Shown here piece after piece: positions 1 through 5,190 of a stretch of 5,190 bases of DNA. Numbering within the stretch: position 1 is the stretch's first letter; the number at the start of each line of letters is the position of its first letter. Under the pieces are notes generated by a model, which saw only the letters and a program-made list of their open reading frames with translations, ran no database searches and had not been told where the DNA came from. The position numbers and the translations under genes are program-made. Source of the DNA: Planctomycetales bacterium (lineage in GTDB: Bacteria; Planctomycetota; Planctomycetia; Pirellulales; Thermoguttaceae); the NCBI GenBank assembly GCA_007127495.1, contig SKZG01000308.1, positions 1 to 5,190 of the forward strand, read 5' to 3'.

Positions 1-458
1 CCTACGAGACCTATCGGCGGCTTATCGCGCCAAGGTTGCGAGAACTCATCGGATTCATTAAGCGAAAACACGCGGCGAAGCGAGCGCCCGGCGAGCCCGG
101 CTATGTGTTCTTCCATAGTTGCGGCAACGTGCGCCCCTACCTGCCCAACTTCATCGACATGGGAATCGACATCCTCAACCCGGTGCATACGACGGCCAAG
201 GGCATGGAGCCGGCGGCGCTGAAGAACGACTTCGGACGCGACATCACCTTCTGGGGCGGCGGCGTCGATACGCAGCACGTGCTGCCAAGTGGAACGCCCC
301 AACAGGTGCGCGACGACGTGCGGCGCAACGTCGAGGCACTGATGCCTGGCGGCGGGTTTGTGTTCACCACGGTCCATAACATCCAAGCCGAAGTTCCGCC
401 CGAGAATGTGGTGGCCATGTGCGAGGCGCTGCGCGACGCGGGAGGGTACAGTGGGTAA
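1..458 (+). CDS. Uroporphyrinogen decarboxylase-like (MtaA/CmuA-type) protein, 3' part only
   Basis: The 5' end lies outside the window; the frame is already open at position 3 (YETYRRLIAPRLRELIGF...) and stops with TAA at 456-458. It is the C-terminal part of a UROD-superfamily TIM barrel. Visible hallmarks are the H-S-C-G-N motif (His codon 114-116), 'GIDILNPV', 'FWGGGVDTQHVLP', a 'GTPQQVRDDV' helix and the ending 'VHNIQAEVPPENVVAM'. Known family members decarboxylate uroporphyrinogen (HemE) or transfer methyl groups from corrinoid proteins (MtaA, MtbA, CmuA). The H-x-C motif is the zinc-binding signature of the methyltransferase branch, so a methyltransferase-like role is more likely than haem synthesis. 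The third zinc ligand, usually Cys, appears to be His (codon 375-377). The protein is probably cytoplasmic; its substrate cannot be inferred. An in-frame TTG at 36 is an internal Leu, not a start. Family call is firm, function is not. Confidence 0.88.
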   Translation, partial: YETYRRLIAPRLRELIGFIKRKHAAKRAPGEPGYVFFHSCGNVRPYLPNFIDMGIDILNPVHTTAKGMEPAALKNDFGRDITFWGGGVDTQHVLPSGTPQQVRDDVRRNVEALMPGGGFVFTTVHNIQAEVPPENVVAMCEALRDAGGYSG

Positions 459-477
459 GGAAACTCAGCTTGGATTC

Positions 478-520
478 CGGGAATCGGGCCATGCCGGAGG
501 CTTGACCAGTACGATTCCCG
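478..520. promoter_or_regulatory. Inverted repeat flanking the -35 box, possible operator
   Basis: CGGGAATCG (478-486) and CGATTCCCG (512-520) are perfect 9-bp inverted arms 25 nt apart, with the TTGACC hexamer between them. A further GATTCC at 473-478 makes GATTCCGGGAATC (473-485) a small palindrome of its own, giving three copies of the same half-site. The right arm sits in the promoter spacer, where a bound dimeric regulator would block polymerase. This is seen only once in the window, so the operator role is inference. A U-tract is absent, so it is not a terminator. Confidence 0.35.
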
Positions 521-531
521 CGTGTTACAAT
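502..531 (+). promoter_or_regulatory. Sigma70-like promoter upstream of the oxidoreductase gene
   Basis: TTGACC (502-507) matches the -35 consensus in 5 of 6 bases and TACAAT (526-531) the -10 consensus in 5 of 6, with an 18-nt spacer. The expected transcription start is near 538, giving a leader of about 75 nt before the ATG at 615. It lies in the 156-nt gap after the UROD-like gene. It suggests that the oxidoreductase/isomerase pair has its own promoter rather than depending only on read-through. Confidence 0.55.
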
Positions 532-597
532 ACATTCGCTTGCTGTTCTTCTGGGGTACTTGGCGTGCCTCAGGCCCGTGAACGGCTACAAACGCAG

Positions 598-604
598 AAG
601 GGAG
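598..604 (+). promoter_or_regulatory. Ribosome binding site of the oxidoreductase
   Basis: AAGGGAG lies 10 nt upstream of the ATG at 615. The spacing is slightly long, but no better start is nearby, and the Tat motif begins 7 codons after this ATG, as expected. Confidence 0.5.
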
Positions 605-614
605 CAATCGAGCG

Positions 615-1958
615 ATGGCAACTCAACAAACGATCACGCGGCGGAAATTCATCAGAAAGACCCTGGCCACCACCGGTGCGGCCGCTCTGGCTCCAGCCAT
701 CATTCCGACCTCGGCCCTGGGGAACGACGGCAACGTCGCGCCGAGCAATCGGGTGGGCGTGGGGATCGTTGGCGTCGGCCGCCAGGATCGCGCCTACAAT
801 CGGCGGCAGCTTCTCGCCCTGCCCGACGTCCAGGTGCTGGCCGTCTGCGACGTCGATGCGTGGCGACTGGAAAATGCGAGAAAGTCGGTCGATGAGCACT
901 ACGGGAAGGACACCGCGTCGGGCACGTATCGTGGCTGCGCCGCCTACGCCGACTTCCACGAGCTGCTCGCCCGCGACGACGTCGACGCCGTGATGATCGC
1001 CACGCCCGACCATTGGCACGAGCCGATGACGCTGGCGGCGTTCGAGGCGGGCAAGGACGTATCGCTGGAGAAGCCCATCACGCGCACGATTGCCGAGGGC
1101 CGGCGCATTAGCGACGCGGCCGGCCGGCTCGATCGCGTCTTCCGCGTCGATAGCGAGTTCCGCACGAAGCCGGGCGTCCGCCAGGCGGCCATGCTGGTAC
1201 GCAACGGGCGGATCGGAAAGATACTGCGGGTTGAGGTAGGGGTTCCGCAGAGCGACGTCGGCTGTCCGCCGCAGCCGGAAATGCCGATTCCCGCCGAACT
1301 CGATTACGAGCGCTGGCAGGGGCCCGCCCCGCGAGCCTTCTATACCGAACGGCGCGTGCATCAACCGAAGGCCTACGAGCGGCCGGGGTGGATGCGCCAC
1401 CTGTACTACTGCGACGGCATGATTACCAACTGGGGCACGCACACGCTCAACGGCGCGCTGTGGGCGGTCGACCTGGACCGCACCGGGCCGGTCGAAATCG
1501 AGGGGCGCGGCGCGTACCCTGCGCCCACCAGCTTCTGGAACGTCATGCTGAAGTTCGACATCCGCTACCGGTTCGCCAATGGCATCGAGTGCCGTTACCA
1601 CACCGGCCGGCCGCACTTCCGCATCGAGGGGACCGACGGCTGGGTCGAGGCCGACTTCCGCACCGTCAAGGCCGAGCCCGCCGCGCTGCTCCAGGAACAG
1701 TTCGGCCCCGACGAGCTGCATTTCCCCAACGCCGCGAAAGGCGACAAGCGAGACTTCATCGACTGCGTGAAGAGCCGTGAGGAAACCCTGGAGCCGGCCG
1801 AGGTGGGGCACCGGGTCACGTCGGTGTGCCACCTGGGGCATATCGCCGTGCAGGTGGGCGGCGTGTTGCGTTGGGATCCTGAGAAGGAGCGCTTCCCCGA
1901 CAATGACGCCGCGAACGCGCTGGTAGACCAACCCATCCACGAACCCATTGCCGGTTAA
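615..1958 (+). CDS. Tat-exported Gfo/Idh/MocA family oxidoreductase
   Basis: A 447-residue NAD(P)-dependent sugar/polyol dehydrogenase-type protein. The N-terminus has a twin-arginine signal (T-R-R-K-F-I-R, residues 8-14), an Ala-rich hydrophobic stretch (about 17-36) and a probable end near 'SALGND', so export in folded form with cofactor bound is predicted. The Rossmann fold follows with G-I-V-G-V-G (50-55), 'AVCDVD' closing the second strand (76-81) and 'ATPDHWH' (129-135). The family's E-K-P is at 152-154, with Lys153 the usual catalytic lysine. The C-terminal domain carries 'ITNWGTH' (270-276; His276 a likely active-site residue) and ends in 'DFIDCVKS...VCHLGHIAVQVG...LRWDPEKERF', typical of planctomycete members. 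Length is normal for the signal-bearing group. The ATG at 615 is chosen because it places the RR motif correctly and has an upstream ribosome-binding site. It is transcribed with the next gene, 1 nt away. Substrate is unknown; members act on sugars, inositols or glycosides. Confidence 0.93.
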   Translation: MATQQTITRRKFIRKTLATTGAAALAPAIIPTSALGNDGNVAPSNRVGVGIVGVGRQDRAYNRRQLLALPDVQVLAVCDVDAWRLENARKSVDEHYGKDTASGTYRGCAAYADFHELLARDDVDAVMIATPDHWHEPMTLAAFEAGKDVSLEKPITRTIAEGRRISDAAGRLDRVFRVDSEFRTKPGVRQAAMLVRNGRIGKILRVEVGVPQSDVGCPPQPEMPIPAELDYERWQGPAPRAFYTERRVHQPKAYERPGWMRHLYYCDGMITNWGTHTLNGALWAVDLDRTGPVEIEGRGAYPAPTSFWNVMLKFDIRYRFANGIECRYHTGRPHFRIEGTDGWVEADFRTVKAEPAALLQEQFGPDELHFPNAAKGDKRDFIDCVKSREETLEPAEVGHRVTSVCHLGHIAVQVGGVLRWDPEKERFPDNDAANALVDQPIHEPIAG

Positions 1959-1959
1959 C

Positions 1960-2838
1960 ATGTGTTGCAACCCCATTGACGTCGTCACCAGCCTCGTGGC
2001 CGTTGGCATTCTATGCCTGGCGCAAGCGGGCATTGACGCCGAGGAACCGAAGTCCATGAACCCCTTCTTCGCATTTGACAATGGAACAGGCCGCGGCAGG
2101 GTTTCCTTGGAGCAGCAGGCTCAGATGCTCAAGGAACTGGGCTTCGACGGCGTTGGCTACACGGGCACCGCACGAATTCCGGAACTGCTTACGGCATTCG
2201 ACGCTCATGGGCTGACCGTATTCAGCACCTATGTTCAGGCCCATGTCGACCCCGGCAAGCCGGCCTACGACCCAGGGCTGCCCGAGGCAATCAAGCAGCT
2301 AAAAGGCCGTGAAACGGTCCTGTGGCTCTATATGCTGGGCGGCCGGCCGTCGGGCGTTGAGCATGACGAACGCGCGGTGGAAATCCTCCGCGAATTGAGC
2401 GACATGGCGGCGGAGTCCGGCTTGCGAGTCGCGTTGTATCCGCATGTCGGGTTCTACGTAGCGACCGTGGACGATGCCCTGCGGCTGGCCGAGAAGGCCG
2501 CGCGGCCGAACGTCGGGGTCAGCTTCAATCTGTGCCATTTTCTGAAGCTCGATGCCGAGCACAATATCAAGGCAACGCTCGAAAGGGCCATGCCACGGCT
2601 GCTGCTGGTGAGCATCAACGGGGCCGACCGCGGCGATGCCCGACAGATGGGTTGGAACCGGCTTATCCAGCCGCTCGACCAAGGCGACTTCGATAACGGG
2701 GAGCTTGTCGCCACACTCCGCTCGCTGGGCTACCGCGGGCCTATCGGACTGCAGTGCTATGGCATACCTCGGGAGCCGCAAGAACACCTGCCCGGTTCCA
2801 TGAAGGCATGGAGGGAGATTGTGGAACGGTCAGAGTGA
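1960..2838 (+). CDS. Sugar phosphate isomerase/epimerase-like TIM-barrel protein
   Basis: A 292-residue protein of the xylose-isomerase-like TIM-barrel (AP endonuclease family 2) superfamily. The barrel starts near residue 34 ('NPFFAFDNG') and shows 'LKELGFDGVGYTG' (58-69), 'LRVALYPHVGFY' (155-166), 'VGVSFNLCHFLKLD' (185-198), 'LLLVSINGAD' (214-223), 'IQPLDQGDFD' (236-245) and 'GPIGLQCYG' (260-268). Residues 8-26 form a hydrophobic stretch ending A-Q-A, consistent with a signal peptide, though the N-terminus lacks Lys/Arg. The ATG at 1960 lies 1 nt after the oxidoreductase stop and has no clear ribosome-binding site, suggesting translational coupling. A TTG at 1948 would overlap by 11 nt. An ATG at 2056 (residue 33) is preceded by GAGGAA (2041-2046) and would give a 260-residue protein without the hydrophobic leader. 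The usual metal-ligand positions look substituted (see findings), so catalysis is unproven. Confidence 0.85.
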   Translation: MCCNPIDVVTSLVAVGILCLAQAGIDAEEPKSMNPFFAFDNGTGRGRVSLEQQAQMLKELGFDGVGYTGTARIPELLTAFDAHGLTVFSTYVQAHVDPGKPAYDPGLPEAIKQLKGRETVLWLYMLGGRPSGVEHDERAVEILRELSDMAAESGLRVALYPHVGFYVATVDDALRLAEKAARPNVGVSFNLCHFLKLDAEHNIKATLERAMPRLLLVSINGADRGDARQMGWNRLIQPLDQGDFDNGELVATLRSLGYRGPIGLQCYGIPREPQEHLPGSMKAWREIVERSE

Positions 2839-2886
2839 TCGGGCGGGGTTTTTCCCGGCGAGCGCCGTTCACATGCACGTTGCTAC

Positions 2887-2932
2887 GACCAATGACCCGT
2901 AGACGATTTGTTGGTCTCTAGCGGGAGGGTCA
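2887..2932 (+). promoter_or_regulatory. Possible leader hairpins before the symporter gene
   Basis: GACCAATGA (2887-2895) can pair with TTGTTGGTC (2908-2916) using two G-T wobbles, with a 12-nt loop. TGACCC (2893-2898) can instead pair with GGGTCA (2927-2932). The two helices share 2893-2895 and so exclude each other. They lie in the 125-nt gap (2839-2963) ahead of the symporter, where I see no convincing promoter hexamers and no intrinsic terminator. Stems this short occur by chance, so this is a weak call. Confidence 0.2.
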
Positions 2933-2954
2933 ATGAAGGTGAGCCCCCAACCAT

Positions 2955-2960
2955 GGAGGA
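2955..2960 (+). promoter_or_regulatory. Ribosome binding site of the symporter, close-spaced
   Basis: GGAGGA is a near-perfect Shine-Dalgarno core but ends only 3 nt before the ATG at 2964, closer than usual. An in-frame TTG at 2967 would be one codon further away. The ATG remains the better call because the protein differs by only one residue. Confidence 0.6.
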
Positions 2961-2963
2961 ATT

Positions 2964-4673
2964 ATGTTGCTTGGCCTTGAGTATGTGATTTGGGGCGTCC
3001 TGGCGTTTTACTTTGCCGGCATGTTGGCGCTGGGATGGTGGAGCCGGCGCCGGGCGAGCCGGCAAAGCGGCTACTTGATTGGCGACCGGCGCTTCGGAAC
3101 CCCCATGATGGTCATGCACGCCTTCGGCGCGGGCACCAACCCGGGCGACGCCGCCGGGGTGGTCAGCGGGAGTGTCGCCGCCGGGGCGTCGGGGGTGTGG
3201 GTGTCGTGGCTGTGGATGTTCGGAACGCCGTTCTATTGGCTTATCGCCCCGCTGGTGCGCCGCATGCGCTGCCTCACCCTGGCTGACTTCTTCGAGGAAC
3301 GCTTCGGCCGCGGCGCCGCCGCGCTGTACGTCGTTGTCGCCGCGGTGGGCATGGTCGTGTGTCTGACCAGCGTGATGTTGGCCACCACAAGCACGGTCCA
3401 AGGCATGATGGGCAAGGCCACCAGCGACGATGCCGAGGCATGGTTCTACGGTATCCTCTTCGTCTCGACCCTGACGTTCATGATCTACAGTTATTGGGGC
3501 GGCATCGTCGCGGCCATCCGAACTGATTTCGTACAGGGGTTGATGATTATCCTCCTGTCGTTCATGGCCGTCCCGGCAGCGATCTACCTGCCGAGCGTGG
3601 GCGGGCTGAGTGGTATGCGCGAGACCCTGGCCGCGGCCTCGCCGGAGCGGGGGAACGACCTGCTCTCGATGTTCGATCCCGCCCGCTTCGACTTGTGGGT
3701 GGTACTCGTCTTATGCGTTCAGGCTCCGCTGAGCGCCTTGGCACTGCCCCACCTGATTACCGTGTGTGGTGCAGGCAAGAGCGAGTGGGAAGGGCGGATG
3801 GGCTTTGCCGGCGGGAATATGCTCAAGCGAATCTGCACGATCGGCTGGGCCGTGCTGGGGCTGTGTTGGCTTGCCCATCTGATCCGCGAGGGAGTGGAAA
3901 TCGACGCGGGCGCCGTCGACGCCGCGTTCGGCGATTCCATTCGCCGCCTGCTTCCGCCCTTCTTCCAGGGCCTCATGCTGGCTTCCATCATGGCGGCGGC
4001 CATGTCGTCGGGCAACGCCTTCCAGGTGACCGTCGCCGGATTGTTCAGCGAGAACCTTTACCGGCGGTATATCCGGCCCGACGCTTCGGACCACAGTGCG
4101 CTGATGGTCACAAAGCTCGCAGGCGTGGTGTACGTCTTGGCTGCGGTGGTTGTGGCTATCTCCATGCGGAGCGTGGTGGACGCCATCATGGTATATTTCA
4201 CGATCCTTGCCCTGGTCGGCATTTCGACGGCTATGGGGCTGCTGTGGCGGAGGATGAACCAAGCGGGCATGTACGGGGCAACCCTTTCGGCCGTAGCCGT
4301 GTTTTATGCTACACGATACCTGATCGAGGGCTGCCCTCCGGCCGTGGCCATCGGGGCTCCGTTGGTGGGTGGCGTATTCGGCGGCGTGGTGTTTTCGTTG
4401 GCCACCCGTCCGCCCGACCCGAAGGCGGTCGAACGGTTTTTCACGAAAATCTATACGCCGATCGGGCAGGAAGACAGGTTGTCGCAGCGCCTCGATGAAG
4501 CCGTCCCGCCCAGCGAACAGTTCATGACCGCCGGCGGTCTGTTCATTGTGAAGCCGTCGCGCGAAAGCTGGGTGGGCTTCCTGGTGTTTTTGGGGCTGTG
4601 TGTGGCGTGCGTGTTGGTGATGTACGCAATCCTGGCGTGGCCGTCGCTTTGGGCGGTTGTAACAGATAGCTAA
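2964..4673 (+). CDS. Sodium:solute symporter (SSS family) permease
   Basis: A 569-residue inner-membrane protein with about 13-14 hydrophobic segments, the last at about 536-558 after a soluble loop (482-534). Family marks include 'YWGGIVAAIRTDFVQGLMI' (177-195), matching the conserved SSS G-G-x3-A-x2-T-D-x2-Q pattern, and 'MSSGNAFQVTVAGLFSENLYRRYI' (347-370), equivalent to the 'MST..S....S....D.Y' helix. Aligned by eye with vSGLT, Ser348-Ser349 and Ala345 fall on the Na2 sodium-site residues, so sodium coupling is plausible. The loop motif 'FFTKIYTPIG' (492-501) is common in PVC-group members. SSS proteins import sugars, amino acids, carboxylates, vitamins or urea; with a dehydrogenase and an isomerase-like protein upstream, a sugar or sugar derivative is a reasonable inference. 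Its own leader of at least 125 nt may allow separate control. Length is within the family range and the gene looks intact. Confidence 0.93.
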   Translation: MLLGLEYVIWGVLAFYFAGMLALGWWSRRRASRQSGYLIGDRRFGTPMMVMHAFGAGTNPGDAAGVVSGSVAAGASGVWVSWLWMFGTPFYWLIAPLVRRMRCLTLADFFEERFGRGAAALYVVVAAVGMVVCLTSVMLATTSTVQGMMGKATSDDAEAWFYGILFVSTLTFMIYSYWGGIVAAIRTDFVQGLMIILLSFMAVPAAIYLPSVGGLSGMRETLAAASPERGNDLLSMFDPARFDLWVVLVLCVQAPLSALALPHLITVCGAGKSEWEGRMGFAGGNMLKRICTIGWAVLGLCWLAHLIREGVEIDAGAVDAAFGDSIRRLLPPFFQGLMLASIMAAAMSSGNAFQVTVAGLFSENLYRRYIRPDASDHSALMVTKLAGVVYVLAAVVVAISMRSVVDAIMVYFTILALVGISTAMGLLWRRMNQAGMYGATLSAVAVFYATRYLIEGCPPAVAIGAPLVGGVFGGVVFSLATRPPDPKAVERFFTKIYTPIGQEDRLSQRLDEAVPPSEQFMTAGGLFIVKPSRESWVGFLVFLGLCVACVLVMYAILAWPSLWAVVTDS

Positions 4674-4744
4674 TGGATGAACCCTCGATCATTTGGACCG
4701 ACTACATGCGTCATCGCCTCGAACTGCGGGGCTTCGATCGCGCA
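4673..4744 (+). pseudogene. 5' fragment of a small hypothetical protein gene
   Basis: An ATG at 4673 overlaps the symporter stop by one base (TAATG). The first 24 codons contain 'IIWTDYMRHRLELRGFD' (residues 6-22), which resembles from memory the N-terminus of small uncharacterised proteins of about 80-90 residues in cyanobacteria and planctomycetes ('WTDYM.YR..LRGFD', DUF4258-like). The rest of that family ('ERYFDT..GR', 'VTVHATTRQQ') is not recognisable downstream in any of the three + frames, apart from a faint match at 'ETRFSTPFRAGYL'. I infer truncation near 4744. The same frame has no stop to the window end, so the alternative is one chimeric protein joined to the nucleotidyltransferase domain. 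No good ribosome-binding site precedes the ATG. Family recognition is from memory and moderate at best. Confidence 0.4.
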
Positions 4745-4949
4745 GCAGGTTGCGAGACACGGTTCTCGACTCCGTTCAGGGCAGGCTACTTGACCCGCCA
4801 ATGTCTCCTGAGTACCCTCAAGTTCCATGGGAAGGAAATATCCTGGTCTTCCACCTCGGACGAGGGGGTCGCTCGATGGGAGTTGATTCGCAAGCGTCGT
4901 GGTTGTTCCTCTCCGCCCTGTCCGGGTGAAGGTCCCGATTCCCGCGGGC
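4745..4949. repeat. Putative dispersed repeat or MITE-like insertion
   Basis: This stretch separates the gene fragment from the nucleotidyltransferase and does not look like protein-coding sequence in any frame. The + frame reads as Ser/Cys/Arg-rich text ('GCSSPPCPGEG'). Positions 4761-4785 translate on the - strand to 'CPERSRE', a string often seen in spurious ORFs that cover a widespread GC-rich interspersed repeat (the 'TTCAGGGCAGG' type). Internal symmetry is slight: CAGGGC (4777-4782) pairs with GCCCTG (4915-4920), and CCCGCGGG (4941-4948) is a palindrome. No transposase, clear terminal repeat or target duplication is visible. Boundaries are approximate, and the identification depends on finding other copies in the genome. 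Confidence 0.35.
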
Positions 4950-4954
4950 AGGAG
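4950..4954 (+). promoter_or_regulatory. Ribosome binding site deciding the nucleotidyltransferase start
   Basis: AGGAG lies 9 nt before the ATG at 4964. It supports a separate start for the nucleotidyltransferase, rather than its being only the C-terminal part of the frame opened at 4673. The ATG at 4957 is too close and in another frame. Confidence 0.5.
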
Positions 4955-4963
4955 AAATGGATC

Positions 4964-5190
4964 ATGCGGCTGGAACCCGAGCAGCGCGAAGCGATTGTGA
5001 GAACGATACGGTCCTATGATCCGGAATCGGCCATATACCTTTTCGGCTCCCGCCTCGATGACAGCGCGCGGGGGGGCGACATCGACCTGCTGGTCATTTC
5101 CCGACGCATCACTCGAGAACAACTCATAGACGTCAAGCTCGACCTTTACGACCGGTTGGGCGAGCAGAAGATCGACCTGCTGGTAACCGA
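4964..5190 (+). CDS. Minimal nucleotidyltransferase (MNT) domain protein, 3' end missing
   Basis: 75 full codons are present before the window ends. The protein starts 'MRLEPEQREAIVRTIR' and reaches 'YLFGSR' (25-30), followed by 'GGDIDLLV' (37-44): the G-S-x(n)-D-x-D signature of polymerase-beta-type nucleotidyltransferases. Gly28-Ser29 and Asp39/Asp41 form the active-site core, and 'KIDLLV' (69-74) supplies the third acidic residue, Asp71. The catalytic set therefore looks complete. MNT proteins are usually about 100-130 residues. Those paired with a HEPN protein often act as antitoxins by adding AMP to the toxin (the MntA/HepT type); others are orphan enzymes. The partner would lie beyond 5190, so a toxin-antitoxin role is only a possibility. 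The ATG at 4964 is supported by AGGAG and by the usual N-terminal length of the domain. An in-frame extension up to 4673 is open. Confidence 0.85.
   Translation, partial: MRLEPEQREAIVRTIRSYDPESAIYLFGSRLDDSARGGDIDLLVISRRITREQLIDVKLDLYDRLGEQKIDLLVT

Noticed and set aside
1972..1998. Possible lipoprotein signal in the isomerase-like leader
   Set aside because: The residues before the cysteine read G-I-L-C, which does not fit the L-[AS]-[GA]-C lipobox.
570..2081. A 503-codon open frame on the - strand opposite the oxidoreductase
   Set aside because: It is antisense to a gene with clear family motifs along its whole length. Its translation shows no recognisable domain; such shadows are common where codon third positions are GC-rich.
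2840..2867. Possible intrinsic terminator after the isomerase-like gene
   Set aside because: The best stems are 4 bp (CGGG/CCCG and CGGC/GCCG). The T-run falls inside the loop rather than after a stem.
3695..4498. A 267-codon + frame inside the symporter gene
   Set aside because: It is Arg/Gly-rich and motif-free, and lies wholly within the symporter coding sequence in a shifted frame.
4693..4929. A 78-codon + frame starting at a TTG
   Set aside because: There is no ribosome-binding site or family similarity I can name. The 'LDSVQGRLLDPP' text looks like conceptual translation of the putative repeat.
512..4946. The 11-mer CGATTCCCGCG occurs at 512-522 and 4936-4946
   Set aside because: The flanks do not match. 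An 11-base GC-rich match within 5 kb is too weak to call a repeat pair.
4670..5122. A 150-codon - strand open frame over the 3' region
   Set aside because: It runs antisense to the MNT active site and the symporter stop. Its only notable string, 'CPERSRE', is better read as a repeat signature than as a protein.
1..5190. tRNA, rRNA, CRISPR arrays, insertion-sequence transposase or phage genes
   Set aside because: None was seen on either strand: no cloverleaf, no regularly spaced direct repeats and no transposase or integrase motifs.

Overview
The window reads as a piece of a high-GC chromosome from a Planctomycetota-like (PVC group) bacterium. This is inferred from gene content: a Tat-exported Gfo/Idh/MocA oxidoreductase, an exported-looking sugar isomerase/epimerase-like protein, a UROD-like protein with a 'VHNIQ...VPPENVVAM' tail, and a solute:sodium symporter. 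No rRNA or other taxonomic marker is present, so this is a judgement from protein style. All genes recognised are on the + strand.

Layout. Positions 1-458 hold the 3' end of a uroporphyrinogen-decarboxylase-like (MtaA/CmuA-type) gene. Positions 459-614 are intergenic, with a good sigma70-like promoter (TTGACC-18-TACAAT) whose -35 box lies between the arms of a 9-bp inverted repeat. Positions 615-1958 encode the Tat-signal oxidoreductase, followed after 1 nt by a TIM-barrel sugar isomerase/epimerase-like protein (1960-2838). A 125-nt gap with possible leader hairpins precedes a 569-residue SSS-family symporter (2964-4673).

From 4673 the character changes. An ATG overlapping the symporter stop (TAATG) begins a short stretch resembling the N-terminus of a small hypothetical protein. 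That similarity fades after about 24 codons into roughly 200 nt that look like a dispersed repeat. A ribosome-binding site and a minimal nucleotidyltransferase (MNT) gene follow, running off the window at 5190. One frame stays open from 4673 to the end, so it could be read as a single fusion protein. I favour a broken gene plus repeat plus separate MNT gene.

How the genes may work together. Symporter, dehydrogenase and isomerase-like protein suit uptake and oxidation/isomerisation of a sugar or sugar derivative. The UROD-like protein could add a methyl-transfer step, for example on a methylated substrate, but its substrate cannot be read from sequence. The 3' end is an accessory, HEPN/MNT-type neighbourhood. 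The metabolic part is fairly ordinary. The points most worth a second look are the isomerase-like protein, where all four usual metal-ligand positions appear substituted, and the 4673-5190 junction.
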